Assembly (NCBI GenBank): GCA_025358725.1
Contig: JANYIT010000207.1
Location: forward strand, 1-32,393
Length of the DNA: 32,393 bases
Reading direction: 5' to 3'
Origin: Chamaesiphon sp. GL140_3_metabinner_129_sub
Lineage (GTDB): Bacteria > Cyanobacteriota > Cyanobacteriia > Cyanobacteriales > Chamaesiphonaceae
Position numbers and translations under genes: made by a program. Under the pieces are notes generated by a model that was given only the letters and a program-made list of their open reading frames with translations, was not told the DNA's origin and ran no database searches. Numbering within the stretch: the stretch's first letter is position 1; each line of letters begins with the position of its first letter. Below are positions 21,625-31,278 of this stretch, one piece after another.

Positions 21625-22650
21625 GTGCTAGCAGCCCTCCTTTATGGTCAAGAAGATCTCCGTCTGGAAACTGTCGATCCGCCTTTAGCCGCAGAGGGTG
21701 AGGTGACGATCGAGGTAGTTGCCGCGACTACCTGCGGCACAGATCTCAAAGTCTGGCGACGCGGCGGGCACGCAAAAATGCTCAAGTTGCCAACTAGATT
21801 TGGACATGAAGCCGCCGGGAAAATTGTTGCATTAGGTGCTGGTGTTACCGATTGGCAAATTGGAGATCGAGTGGTAGCGAACAATTCGGCACCATGCATG
21901 AATTGTTTTTTTTGTCAATGCCATGAATATTCGCTCTGTCCCAATTTAACTTGGAATAATGGTACCTTTGCTCAGTATCTCAACATTCCTGCCTCGATCG
22001 TGCAACACAATCTCCTGTCAATTCCTGACGATCTCGATGCCGAGCTAGCCGCGATGACAGAACCTTTGGCTTGTGTTTTGCATGGAGTGGCGCGAAGTAA
22101 TTTTACGCCTGATTCTAGAGTAGTCGTGATTGGTGACGGCGCGATCGGGTTGATGTTTGTGGCAGTAATGGCTAGTCAATGCCAATCAGTCTGGCTATTT
22201 GGCGGTAATGATTCCCGTTTGGCAGTCGGTGAAAAATTAGGAGCCACACGGACGTGGAATTACCATCAGTCAGATATTCCTACCACGGTGAGAGATTTAA
22301 CCCAGGGGTGGGGTGCAGATATTGTGATCGAAGCGACGGGTGTACCGAGTGTCTGGGAAACGGCGATCGCCTGTGGTCGTCCAGGTGCGACAATTAATCT
22401 ATTCGGTGGTTGTCCCAAGGATACGACGATTAGCGTCAATACTGACAGGCTGCACTATAGTGAACTCACGCTCAAAGGTGTTTTTCACAATACACCCCAG
22501 TACGTTCGGGCTGCGCTAGCACTGCTGGCTAGCAAACAAATTCCCTTTGAATTATTAATTAGCGATCGTCGTCCGCTGGCAGATTTAGCCCAGACTTTCG
22601 AGGACATGAAAAACCGTCAGGTAATTAAGGTTGCAATGATTCCTAATTAA
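21625..22650 (+). CDS. Zinc-dependent medium-chain alcohol dehydrogenase
   Basis: GTG start; TTCGTDLKVW, RFGHEAAGKIVALG, structural-Zn Cys cluster CMNCFFCQCHEYSLC, GDGAIGLMFV cofactor motif. Confidence 0.9.
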   Translation: MLAALLYGQEDLRLETVDPPLAAEGEVTIEVVAATTCGTDLKVWRRGGHAKMLKLPTRFGHEAAGKIVALGAGVTDWQIGDRVVANNSAPCMNCFFCQCHEYSLCPNLTWNNGTFAQYLNIPASIVQHNLLSIPDDLDAELAAMTEPLACVLHGVARSNFTPDSRVVVIGDGAIGLMFVAVMASQCQSVWLFGGNDSRLAVGEKLGATRTWNYHQSDIPTTVRDLTQGWGADIVIEATGVPSVWETAIACGRPGATINLFGGCPKDTTISVNTDRLHYSELTLKGVFHNTPQYVRAALALLASKQIPFELLISDRRPLADLAQTFEDMKNRQVIKVAMIPN

Positions 22651-22776
22651 TAATAGACACATCTGAAATTCAGGGTATGGGCATGAATTTTCCCTGCGCT
22701 GAATTTCAGTCAAAATCTAATATACAATTAGGTGCGCGATCGCTTGTAGACCTACCCCCAAATTCTCAAAAATATA

Positions 22777-23640
22777 GTGAAGATCGGTATTGTTGGTATC
22801 GGATTAATTGGCGCGTCTCTAGGATGGGATTTTCGACAGATGGGGCATCAGGTGATTGGTGTCAGTCGTCAGCTAGCTACCTGTGAAACAGCAGAACGAG
22901 AGGGGATTTGCGATCGAGCCAGTTGCGATTTGGCTAGCTTGCGAGCTACCGAAATAATCTTTATTTGTACACCAATTGCGGCAATTGTGCCAACAATTGA
23001 GCTACTAATTCCCCATCTTGATCCAGCGACAATTATCACCGACGCTGGTTCGGTGAAAGGTGCGATCGTCGATCGAGCTACCGAATTGTGGCCAAATTTT
23101 GTCGGTGGACACCCGATGGCGGGGAACTCTGAGAGCGGAATTGCTGCCTTTGAGAAGGGGCTATTTGCTGATCGACCTTATGTTTTAACTCCCATACTTC
23201 AAACTGCACCTGTAGCCCTAGAAAGAGTGGCTGAATTAGTTCGATCCCTCAACTGTATGATCCATTATGCTACCCCAGTCCAACACGATCTCGCCGTAGC
23301 CTGGATTTCGCATTTACCGATTATGGTGAGTGCTAGTTTGATTGATGCTTGTTTACATGAAGCCGATCCGACGATTCTCGACTTTGCCAAGAAATTTGCC
23401 AGTACTGGATTTAAAGATACTAGTCGCGTCGGTGGCGGTAATCCTGAAATGGGGATGATGATGGCAGAACATAATCGAGATGCTTTATTGCGATCGTTGT
23501 ATCAATATCGCGATCGATTGGACATGGTAATTGATTCGATCGAAACTAAACAATGGACGGAAATCAAGGACTTATTATCCACAAACCAAGCTATTCGTCC
23601 TGACTTTATCAACTGCTCCGCGCTAGAGCAAGACGCGTAA
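22777..23640 (+). CDS. tyrA: Prephenate/arogenate dehydrogenase
   Basis: MKIGIVGIGLIGASLGWDFR Rossmann motif; TDAGSVKGAIVD; GGHPMAGNSESGIAAFEKGLFADRPYVLTP. Confidence 0.93.
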   Translation: MKIGIVGIGLIGASLGWDFRQMGHQVIGVSRQLATCETAEREGICDRASCDLASLRATEIIFICTPIAAIVPTIELLIPHLDPATIITDAGSVKGAIVDRATELWPNFVGGHPMAGNSESGIAAFEKGLFADRPYVLTPILQTAPVALERVAELVRSLNCMIHYATPVQHDLAVAWISHLPIMVSASLIDACLHEADPTILDFAKKFASTGFKDTSRVGGGNPEMGMMMAEHNRDALLRSLYQYRDRLDMVIDSIETKQWTEIKDLLSTNQAIRPDFINCSALEQDA

Positions 23641-23653
23641 ATAATTGTACTCT

Positions 23654-24121
23654 TTAAACCCCATAAAAATCCTCATCTAAAATCTGTTCGATCTCAAAAG
23701 GACAGATCGTCGGATACTCACTCTCCGCTGGCACCCGTACCCCAAATTTTGCCAAACGCCCCTCCTTAACTGCCAACTTGCGACTACTCTGATAAGCCTT
23801 TGCCACCGTTTCTACTAGCAAACTTTTGAGCGAAGGTGTATCTACCAAATTATCCAGAACTCGCTGTCGATGCTCTAGCACCGAACTATACCAGCTTCCC
23901 TTCATCAGTTCGGGGGCATCAGATTGCACCCGTAGTTTGAGCAAATGTGCCAACAAAATCATCAGATTACTCTTCAGAGCATTCCGTTCCGCCCTCCCCA
24001 AATCTACCAACTCCTCAATCAAATGCTCCACATCCAAAGAACTAAACTCATGATTTTTCAACTGCTGAATCGTTTGATCTAGCCACAACTGTAAGTCACG
24101 ATCGTATAGTGTGTTAGTCAT
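23654..24121 (-). CDS. DUF29 family protein
   Basis: LYDRDLQLWLDQTIQQLKNHEFSSLDVEHLIEELVDLGRAERNALKSNLMILLAHLLKL pattern typical of DUF29. Confidence 0.9.
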   Translation of the reverse strand: MTNTLYDRDLQLWLDQTIQQLKNHEFSSLDVEHLIEELVDLGRAERNALKSNLMILLAHLLKLRVQSDAPELMKGSWYSSVLEHRQRVLDNLVDTPSLKSLLVETVAKAYQSSRKLAVKEGRLAKFGVRVPAESEYPTICPFEIEQILDEDFYGV

Positions 24122-24162
24122 TTTTCAGATCCTTGCTCAGTTCGATAGATTAGCCCTGATAG

Positions 24163-24234
24163 ATAACCCAAGTTACTACCTATAGAATGCCTACGATTGA
24201 AACCACTTTGAGCATAGGTAGCAACTTGGGTTAT
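24163..24234. repeat. 72-bp inverted-repeat element ATAACCCAAGTTACTACCTAT ... ATAGGTAGCAACTTGGGTTAT
   Basis: 21-bp arms with a single mismatch. Confidence 0.85.
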
Positions 24235-24333
24235 ACCAAATTAATTTTAGTAAACGACAGATTAGCTCCTCCCCTTTCCAAGGGGAGGTTGGGTGGGGTA
24301 AACATCTGTCGCGTTAATTCTTTAAATTGGTAT
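24233..24333. repeat. 101-bp inverted-repeat element, copy 2 (loop inverted relative to copy 1)
   Basis: Near-identical to 9306-9406; CCTCCCCTT-TCC-AAGGGGAGG vs CCTCCCCTT-GGA-AAGGGGAGG. Confidence 0.9.
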
Positions 24334-24387
24334 TAGATACTCACTAAATTTACTCTAGTTTACCAATTCTGGGCAAGCTGTAGCTCT

Positions 24388-24433
24388 GATACTAAATACC
24401 TTCTTCCACACAAGGAAGAAGGTATTTAGTATC
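24388..24433. repeat. Perfect 20-bp-stem hairpin GATACTAAATACCTTCTTCC-ACACAA-GGAAGAAGGTATTTAGTATC
   Basis: Direct reading; 20/20 paired, 6-nt loop. Confidence 0.95.
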
Positions 24434-24452
24434 CTGCGCTTGTTCCCGCTGA

Positions 24453-24557
24453 TATAGCAGCCGCCAAGCTTGTTAGGACATACCCCCGACTTCTTGGAGA
24501 AGTCGGGGGTATTGCAGTAATGGTAGAGATGTCCTAATCGCCCTAGCGGTTGCTATA
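24453..24557. mobile_element. MITE-like element with TIRs TATAGCAGCCGC / GCGGTTGCTATA and internal perfect hairpin
   Basis: Imperfect TIRs extending to TTAGGACAT / ATGTCCTAA; internal TACCCCCGACTTCT-TGG-AGAAGTCGGGGGTA (24481-24511, 14-bp perfect stem). Confidence 0.75.
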
Positions 24558-24580
24558 GATGCAGAGGACTTGTTAGGAGG

Positions 24581-25297
24581 TTATTCCGCCGTAGCTAGTT
24601 CGTTATCATTCCGATTGCGTTTGCGAGTCAATAGGTTGAATAATTGAATACCGATCGCTTTAATCAGATTACCTTCTAATTCATTGAACATAATCATGTT
24701 CATATCAAAAGCAGCATTAGCCTCATTGACAACCTCATCAGCTTTCGCTTCATCGATGGGTAAATCGTTCATTACTTGACGATAATTGTTTTTAAATACT
24801 TTTTCATCAGGAATTTGCTCAAACTCATAAAACGCAGTTCCTTCACCATCGGTGAGATTCATTGCATTTTGAGCAATTTTCTTGAGAATTTGACCACCAG
24901 AGAGATCGCCGAGGTAGCGAGTGTAGAGATGTGCTACCATCAGCGCAGGGTCTCGATCGGCAACTTCATGAATCCGTGCGATATACTTTTTGGTAGCTTC
25001 AGAGGGAGCTACTTGCTCTTTCCAGTTGGCACCATAATAAAAGGCTAAATCTTGCTCTAAAGCCGCCTTACGATCGAGTTCGGGAAAAAATACTTTAGAT
25101 AAAATCGGATCGCTCGTATGTTTGTGCATTTCCTCTTCCATCGCCGAGTAGACAAAGTAGAGATTATTGACTAGCTTGCGATAGGATTTTTTTTCAACGG
25201 TTCCTTTGAGGAAGCAGGCGATGAAACCTGTACTCTCTGCCATACTATGAGATTTTTTCGTACCTTCACGAAGTTTAGTAGCTAGATTAGAAGTCAT
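24581..25297 (-). CDS. ho1: Heme oxygenase (biliverdin-producing, HO-1 type)
   Basis: LREGTKKSHSMAESTGFIACFLKG, HLYTRYLGDLSGGQILKKIAQ, NEANAAFDMNMIMFNELE. Confidence 0.97.
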   Translation of the reverse strand: MTSNLATKLREGTKKSHSMAESTGFIACFLKGTVEKKSYRKLVNNLYFVYSAMEEEMHKHTSDPILSKVFFPELDRKAALEQDLAFYYGANWKEQVAPSEATKKYIARIHEVADRDPALMVAHLYTRYLGDLSGGQILKKIAQNAMNLTDGEGTAFYEFEQIPDEKVFKNNYRQVMNDLPIDEAKADEVVNEANAAFDMNMIMFNELEGNLIKAIGIQLFNLLTRKRNRNDNELATAE

Positions 25298-25471
25298 GTT
25301 AAAAATTTCCGAATATATATACCGACTAATCTGTTAGCTTAGGATAATTTACTGAGAATTTCTATTAAGATTTGTGACTAGCACTACAGATCTGCTTGGC
25401 TCAATCCCCAAGCGGAGTTTTGGAGAAATGCTTTCACCACACAGCATCTTCTGATAATTTGGAGCAATTTT

Positions 25472-26845
25472 ATGATGACATCTATTCCTCGATCGACTCA
25501 AACGTTAGCTAAAAAATTTAATACACCACAAATTTTACGCAGTGGTTGGTATCTGACCTGGGGTGTAAGTTTATTACTATTGATTGTGAGCATCTATGGG
25601 GTTAATTCCCAACGACAGGCAATCAAGACAGTCGGAAAGGATGCAGCCCCAAGTATTTTAACTGCACAACAATTGCAAGATTCTTTTGCTGATATGGATG
25701 CAAGTCTGGCAAATGAATTATTACTAAAGCCAGGAGCAGATCGACAGGTATTAGTAGACTTTGATAAGAATCGTAAGAAAATTGCCGATCGATTGGTAGC
25801 TGCGGCAAAAAATATTACTTATCCAGCCGAAGAAGAAATAATTCAAAGTTTACAACTAAATAACAGTGCTTACTTATTAAAATTGCAGGAAGCGCGTGAT
25901 GCTCACCAACGAGGTGATGGTTTAAATGCCTTGAATATTTATCGAACTGCGGCTAATTTAATGGATCGAGAAATTATCCCAAAGGCAGAACAACTCAGTT
26001 TAGTAAATTCTCAAGAGTTGGAAAATATTTATGCTCGACAAAGTTTTGCAAATGGAGGAATTTCTTTACTGATTGCGATTGTGGGATTGGTGCAGATTGG
26101 TATTTTAGTGATGATCCAGATCTTCTTGTATCAACGAATGCGCCGGATTCTCAATCTATCATTGCTTGGGGCTACGGCGATCGCGATTATTTTTACAGGG
26201 TATACGCTTAACTCCTTTCTTGCGGCAAGATCTAGTCTGAAAATTGCCAAGCAAGATGCATTTGACTCCTTATATGCCTTACGCCAAATGCGCTCTCTAT
26301 CTTATAAAGCTAATGCTGATGAAAGTCGTTATTTATTAGACAAAGCTAATGCCACTCAACATGAGCGATCGTTTAATGAAAAAGTTGGCAAAATGATCAC
26401 TATTGCCCCGAATCAATCAATCGATAGTATTATCGCTAACACCACTCAAGGAAGAGCGACTCAAGGGCTAACTGGATTGTTTGCAGATGAATTGAATAAT
26501 ATTACTTTTGATGGTGAACGAAAGTTGGCGATCGATACATTGAAATCATTTAATGATTATCTCCTAATCGACAAACAGATTCGACAATTTTACCAGAGTG
26601 GTAGGATTGCTGAAGCGATCGCTTTATGTGTTGGAACAAAACCAGGTGAATCAAATTGGGCATTCGATCGATACAAGAATATTCATACTGAGTTGATGGA
26701 GCTAAATAAGAAAGAATTTGAGCAGAATATTGAAATTGGGGAATCAAAATTAGCCTATTTTGAGATAATTGCCGCGATCTCCCTGGGTAGTGTCGCAATC
26801 CTCACTTTAGTTGGACTCAGACCCAGATTGATAGAGTATCTATAA
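25472..26845 (+). CDS. Membrane protein with two four-helix-bundle-sensor-like extracytoplasmic segments and no recognisable output domain
   Basis: 457 aa; TM-like segments near residues 25-45, 195-220, 228-250 and the C-terminus, separated by helical regions. Confidence 0.7.
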   Translation: MMTSIPRSTQTLAKKFNTPQILRSGWYLTWGVSLLLLIVSIYGVNSQRQAIKTVGKDAAPSILTAQQLQDSFADMDASLANELLLKPGADRQVLVDFDKNRKKIADRLVAAAKNITYPAEEEIIQSLQLNNSAYLLKLQEARDAHQRGDGLNALNIYRTAANLMDREIIPKAEQLSLVNSQELENIYARQSFANGGISLLIAIVGLVQIGILVMIQIFLYQRMRRILNLSLLGATAIAIIFTGYTLNSFLAARSSLKIAKQDAFDSLYALRQMRSLSYKANADESRYLLDKANATQHERSFNEKVGKMITIAPNQSIDSIIANTTQGRATQGLTGLFADELNNITFDGERKLAIDTLKSFNDYLLIDKQIRQFYQSGRIAEAIALCVGTKPGESNWAFDRYKNIHTELMELNKKEFEQNIEIGESKLAYFEIIAAISLGSVAILTLVGLRPRLIEYL

Positions 26846-26939
26846 AGGGGTAAAGGGTCGAGCGGATGATGTCGATAGCTGTCAATTGGCTGATATAATT
26901 GGGTTTGAGCCTTAGGCACCTAAATATAAAAAAATATCT

Positions 26940-28313
26940 ATGAAAATTTTATTTGTCGCAGCAGAAGCTGCACCCATTGCCAAAGTCGGGGGGATGGCTG
27001 ATGTTGTGGGTGCTTTGCCCAAATTTCTTCGCAAAATGGGACATGATGTGCGGATCTTCATGCCTTATTATGGTTCGATCATTGGTAAATTAGATATTCC
27101 GATCGAGCCTGTGTGGAATGGATATGCGATGTTCAATCACTTCGCGGTGTATGAGACAGTGCTGCCCGGTACGGATGTCCCCTTGTACTTATTTGGGCAT
27201 CCAGTCTTTGATCCACAGCGGATTTATGGGGGTGAGGATGAAGATTGGCGATTTACATTTTTCGCGAATGGTGCAGCGGAGTTTTGTTGGAACTATTGGA
27301 AACCAGAGATACTTCATTGCCATGACTGGCACACAGGAATGTTACCCGTTTGGATGCACCAAGATCCAGATATTAGCACTGTATTTACTATTCATAACCT
27401 AGCCTATCAGGGGCCGTGGCGGTGGTATCTAGAGAAAATTACCTGGTGTCCTTGGTACATGCAGGGACATAATACGATGGCTGCTGCGGTTCAATATGCC
27501 GATCGAGTCAATACGGTTTCGCCTACTTATGCCGCTCAGATTCAGACGATCGAGTATGGTGAAAAAATTGAGGGATTACTATCCTTTATTAGTGCTAATT
27601 TATCGGGAATTGTGAATGGGATCGATACGGAAGTTTACGATCCAGCCAATGACAAAGCTCTAGTCCAACCTTTTACTGCCAAAACGATCGCAGATCGCCG
27701 CAAAAATAAAGCTGCACTCCAGCAAGAAGTCGGTTTAGCGATCAATCCCGATACTTTTTTGGTGGGAATGGTATCCCGATTAGTAGAGCAAAAAGGATTG
27801 GATCTGATGCTTCAGACACTCGATCGATTTTTGGCATATACTACTGCTCAGTTCGTCGTATTAGGGACAGGCGACCGCAATTATGAGACGCAATTGTGGC
27901 AATTAGCCTCGCGTTATCCTGGTCGGATGGCTACTTATCTGATGTACAATGAATCGCTCTCGCGGCGGATTTATGCAGGCTCAGATGCCTTTCTGATGCC
28001 AAGTCGATTTGAACCATGTGGGATCTCGCAGATGTTGGCGATGCGCTATGGTTGTGTACCCATCGTCCGCCGCACAGGTGGATTGGTAGATACGGTGATG
28101 CATCACGATCCACAACACCAAAAGGGTACAGGGTATTGTTTCGATCGCTATGAAGCACTGGATCTCTTCACTTGTATGGTTCGGGCTGAGGAAAGTTTTC
28201 ATTATCAACCCCAATGGCAAGCACTCCAACAACGAGGAATGGAAACTGATTTCAGTTGGGATAAATCGGCGCAAGCATACGATGCGCTCTATAAATCGAT
28301 CATCGCTGAATAA
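26940..28313 (+). CDS. glgA: Glycogen synthase (ADP-glucose starch synthase, GT5)
   Basis: [95 protein letters not shown]. Confidence 0.95.
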   Translation: MKILFVAAEAAPIAKVGGMADVVGALPKFLRKMGHDVRIFMPYYGSIIGKLDIPIEPVWNGYAMFNHFAVYETVLPGTDVPLYLFGHPVFDPQRIYGGEDEDWRFTFFANGAAEFCWNYWKPEILHCHDWHTGMLPVWMHQDPDISTVFTIHNLAYQGPWRWYLEKITWCPWYMQGHNTMAAAVQYADRVNTVSPTYAAQIQTIEYGEKIEGLLSFISANLSGIVNGIDTEVYDPANDKALVQPFTAKTIADRRKNKAALQQEVGLAINPDTFLVGMVSRLVEQKGLDLMLQTLDRFLAYTTAQFVVLGTGDRNYETQLWQLASRYPGRMATYLMYNESLSRRIYAGSDAFLMPSRFEPCGISQMLAMRYGCVPIVRRTGGLVDTVMHHDPQHQKGTGYCFDRYEALDLFTCMVRAEESFHYQPQWQALQQRGMETDFSWDKSAQAYDALYKSIIAE

Positions 28314-28372
28314 TTTGTCTTCACAGGGTTGAATGCTAGCTAACTCAGCCAGCTTTTAACCCTTGCCGCACC

Positions 28373-28954
28373 CTACAACATTCCCGAAGCCCAACTATCC
28401 CCACCGCTAATTTTATTGATTGATTTCATCGTACTATGGTATTTTTGCATATTACCTTGTTCCTTGAATAACTTGGCGGCAAATCTCAAATCGATTACGG
28501 CTTCTTGGTCGCCATATAAATCTCGATAGGCATAGCTCCGATTGGAATAAGCTAGTGCAAACTTGGGGTTGAGTTCGATCGATTTATTGTAGTCATTAAT
28601 CGCACTCAGATAATCTTTCGCGACGTAGTGCAAAAAGCCCCGTCTGTAATAAGCAACTTCTAAAGTAGGGTCGAGGGCGATCGATCTGGTGTAATCAATC
28701 ATAGCCTTCTGGTGCTCACCCAGCCGATAGTAAGCAACCCCTCGACAACAAAAAGCTAGTGCATCACTAGGATTGATCTCAATTGCTTTTGTGTATTCAA
28801 TTAGTGCGCCTAGATAATCTTGCTCTTGATACTTTGCCTTAGCTGAAGATAAGACATCACTATTTGTTGTGATTTCAGTTGGAGAAGAAGTATAAGACAT
28901 ATTTGTATGAATTTTGCTAGGTAATTGTAACTTGAGAAACAGAGTTACTAGCAA
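28373..28954 (-). CDS. Tetratricopeptide-repeat protein
   Basis: Three consecutive TPRs (DYLGALIEYTKAIEINPSDALAFCCRGVAYYRLGEHQKAMIDYTRSIALDP...). Confidence 0.9.
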   Translation of the reverse strand: MLVTLFLKLQLPSKIHTNMSYTSSPTEITTNSDVLSSAKAKYQEQDYLGALIEYTKAIEINPSDALAFCCRGVAYYRLGEHQKAMIDYTRSIALDPTLEVAYYRRGFLHYVAKDYLSAINDYNKSIELNPKFALAYSNRSYAYRDLYGDQEAVIDLRFAAKLFKEQGNMQKYHSTMKSINKISGGDSWASGML

Positions 28955-29218
28955 CTATAACTTTTAAAATTTAATTGAACAGGGAGTTAAATCACATCAA
29001 TTGATCTTAGAACTTCTGACCATCAAACTGCTGGGATCTGCCCAGATAACTTTGAGATCCTCGCCCAGATCTATCCTTTACCTAAGTTATCGCAATCTCT
29101 AGCCACTTCCTACTGCCTAATGACGATACTCCAGAGCAGAGGCTTTGCCAACGAGAAGTCGATCGATCTGTAAAACAGTGATAATCTAAACTATCGACAC
29201 CAGATTAATGATCCAACC

Positions 29219-29653
29219 GTGACTTACCGCAACCCCACACCCACTGTAGATATTATTATCGAACTGATCGATAGAATCCACCGCCCCATCATCTTGATCG
29301 AACGTCTCAATCCCCCTCACGGCTGGGCATTACCTGGGGGTTTTGTAGATTATGGGGAATCCTTAGAAACAGCCGCAGTGCGGGAAGCAAAAGAAGAAAT
29401 CGGGCTGGATGTACAACTGCTAGAACAATTTCACGTTTATTCAGCACCCGATCGCGATCCCAGACAGCATACTATTAGTATTGTATTTATTGCCACTGCG
29501 ACAGGCGTACCGATCGCCCAAGATGATGCCAAAAGTGTTGGCATCTTTGCCCCGTGGGAAATTCCCCCACAACTATGTTTCGATCATGGGCAAATAGTTC
29601 AAGATTATTTACAATATCGAAATTACCATCATCGTCCAGGAATTAGGCTTTAG
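29219..29653 (+). CDS. NUDIX hydrolase
   Basis: GTG start; Nudix box [26 protein letters not shown]. Confidence 0.93.
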   Translation: MTYRNPTPTVDIIIELIDRIHRPIILIERLNPPHGWALPGGFVDYGESLETAAVREAKEEIGLDVQLLEQFHVYSAPDRDPRQHTISIVFIATATGVPIAQDDAKSVGIFAPWEIPPQLCFDHGQIVQDYLQYRNYHHRPGIRL

Positions 29654-29684
29654 GCTTTAGGCTTTAGGCTTTAGGTTTTAGGGG
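29643..29684. repeat. Heptanucleotide tandem repeat (TTAGGCT)4-TTAGGTT-TTAGGGG
   Basis: Direct reading; overlaps the 3' end of the NUDIX gene. Confidence 0.95.
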
Positions 29685-29729
29685 TTTGCAAAATGCTCCC
29701 ATCTCCCCCCTCCCATCTCCCCCCTTCAA

Positions 29730-31178
29730 ATGATTACCACCCCTACTCTTCAACTCAGTGACTTGCTAGACTGCATCGATCTACCTGTCGATTGGGTGGG
29801 ATTGAGAAAAGTGCGGGAAGTAGCGATCGGCCGATCGGCACGGGACGGAATACCGCAAAATAATGGGACGACGATTAGTGAAGGTGTGATGGTCGAAGTC
29901 TTAATTAATGGACAAATCGGCTATGGTGCAACAAATATCCTCACGCCTAAAGGAATTCAATCCGCCGCTACCGCAGCATATCATCAAGCGATCGCCGCTA
30001 GTGAATATCGAATCTATCCCATCACGACAGTCCAGCGACCCAAGGTAGTCGGGCAATATGTTTCCCCGACACTCCAGCCATTTAATACCCTGACTCCTAG
30101 TGAAATTAGCGAGCAATTAGGCAAGATTTGTCATAGTCTAAAAGTCGGCGAAAAAATCGTTCAGACTAGTGCCACAATTATTACCCGCGAACTAGAAACT
30201 TGGTTTGTCAGTAGTAATGGTTCCGATGTCTATCAGAAATTTTTGCTGATGACGACAGATTATGCCGCTACTGCCCAGGATGGAGCTAGTATCCAACATC
30301 GGAGCGATCGCGGCGGATTAGCCAGATGTTATCAAGGGGGAATGGAATATTTTCTCACGCCGGACTTGTGGGCGCGGGTGCAGCAGGTGGGGGAACAGGC
30401 GATCGAATTGTTGACAGCAATGGAATGTCCAATCGAGACGACTAATCTCGTCCTTGCACCAGATCAACTGCTATTGCAAATCCATGAAAGTGTCGGACAT
30501 CCACTAGAATTAGACCGAATTTTGGGTGATGAGCGCAATTATGCGGGGGGAAGTTTTGTCAAGCCGTCAGATTTTGGCAACCTCGTTTATGGTTCACCGT
30601 TGATGAATATTACCTTTGATCCTACTGTTGCCGGCGAATTTGCTAGCTATAGTTTTGATGATACTGGCGCGACAGCAACGCGAGAATATATCATTCGCGA
30701 TGGCATCTTGGAGCGGGGACTAGGTAGTTTGGAAAGTCAAGCACGATTGGATCTGCCAGGAGTAGCTTGTAGCCGTGCTTGTAGCTGGAATCGTCCGCCG
30801 ATCGATCGAATGGCAAATATTAATCTCGAACCTGGTGATCAAAGTTTTGATCAAATCATCGGCGGGATCGATCGAGGCATATATATGGAATCCAATCGTT
30901 CTTGGTCGATCGACGACCAACGGCACAAATTCCAGTTTAGCTGTGAATACGCCAAACTAATCGAAAATGGCAAATTGACGAGAACTGTCCGCAACCCCAA
31001 TTATCGTGGTATCACACCCCAATTTTGGGGTAATCTTGCTCAAGTGGGTAATGCCAATACCTGGGAAATGTATGGCTCTCCCTTCTGTGGTAAAGGCGAA
31101 CCCAATCAAATCGTCTGGGTAGGACATGGCGCGCCTGTAGCAGCATTTACCGATATTGAAATCTTCGGTGGAGATTAA
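29730..31178 (+). CDS. tldD: TldD/PmbA family (metallopeptidase-like) protein
   Basis: LLLQIHESVGHPLELDRILGDERNYAGGSF HExxxH-like motif; GAPVAAFTDIEIFGG C-terminus. Confidence 0.88.
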   Translation: MITTPTLQLSDLLDCIDLPVDWVGLRKVREVAIGRSARDGIPQNNGTTISEGVMVEVLINGQIGYGATNILTPKGIQSAATAAYHQAIAASEYRIYPITTVQRPKVVGQYVSPTLQPFNTLTPSEISEQLGKICHSLKVGEKIVQTSATIITRELETWFVSSNGSDVYQKFLLMTTDYAATAQDGASIQHRSDRGGLARCYQGGMEYFLTPDLWARVQQVGEQAIELLTAMECPIETTNLVLAPDQLLLQIHESVGHPLELDRILGDERNYAGGSFVKPSDFGNLVYGSPLMNITFDPTVAGEFASYSFDDTGATATREYIIRDGILERGLGSLESQARLDLPGVACSRACSWNRPPIDRMANINLEPGDQSFDQIIGGIDRGIYMESNRSWSIDDQRHKFQFSCEYAKLIENGKLTRTVRNPNYRGITPQFWGNLAQVGNANTWEMYGSPFCGKGEPNQIVWVGHGAPVAAFTDIEIFGGD

Positions 31179-31278
31179 ATATACCTAAAACCCTTTCAGG
31201 GATTGAAACACTGCCGAAAACTGGAATCTGAGTTGAGCAACACCTAAAATATATGTAAAGGAATATTTAGAGTAAGTT

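Noticed and set aside
29643-29684. Telomere-like (TTTAGGG) repeat significance
   Set aside because: Short interstitial heptamer run in a bacterial chromosome; a microsatellite explanation suffices.
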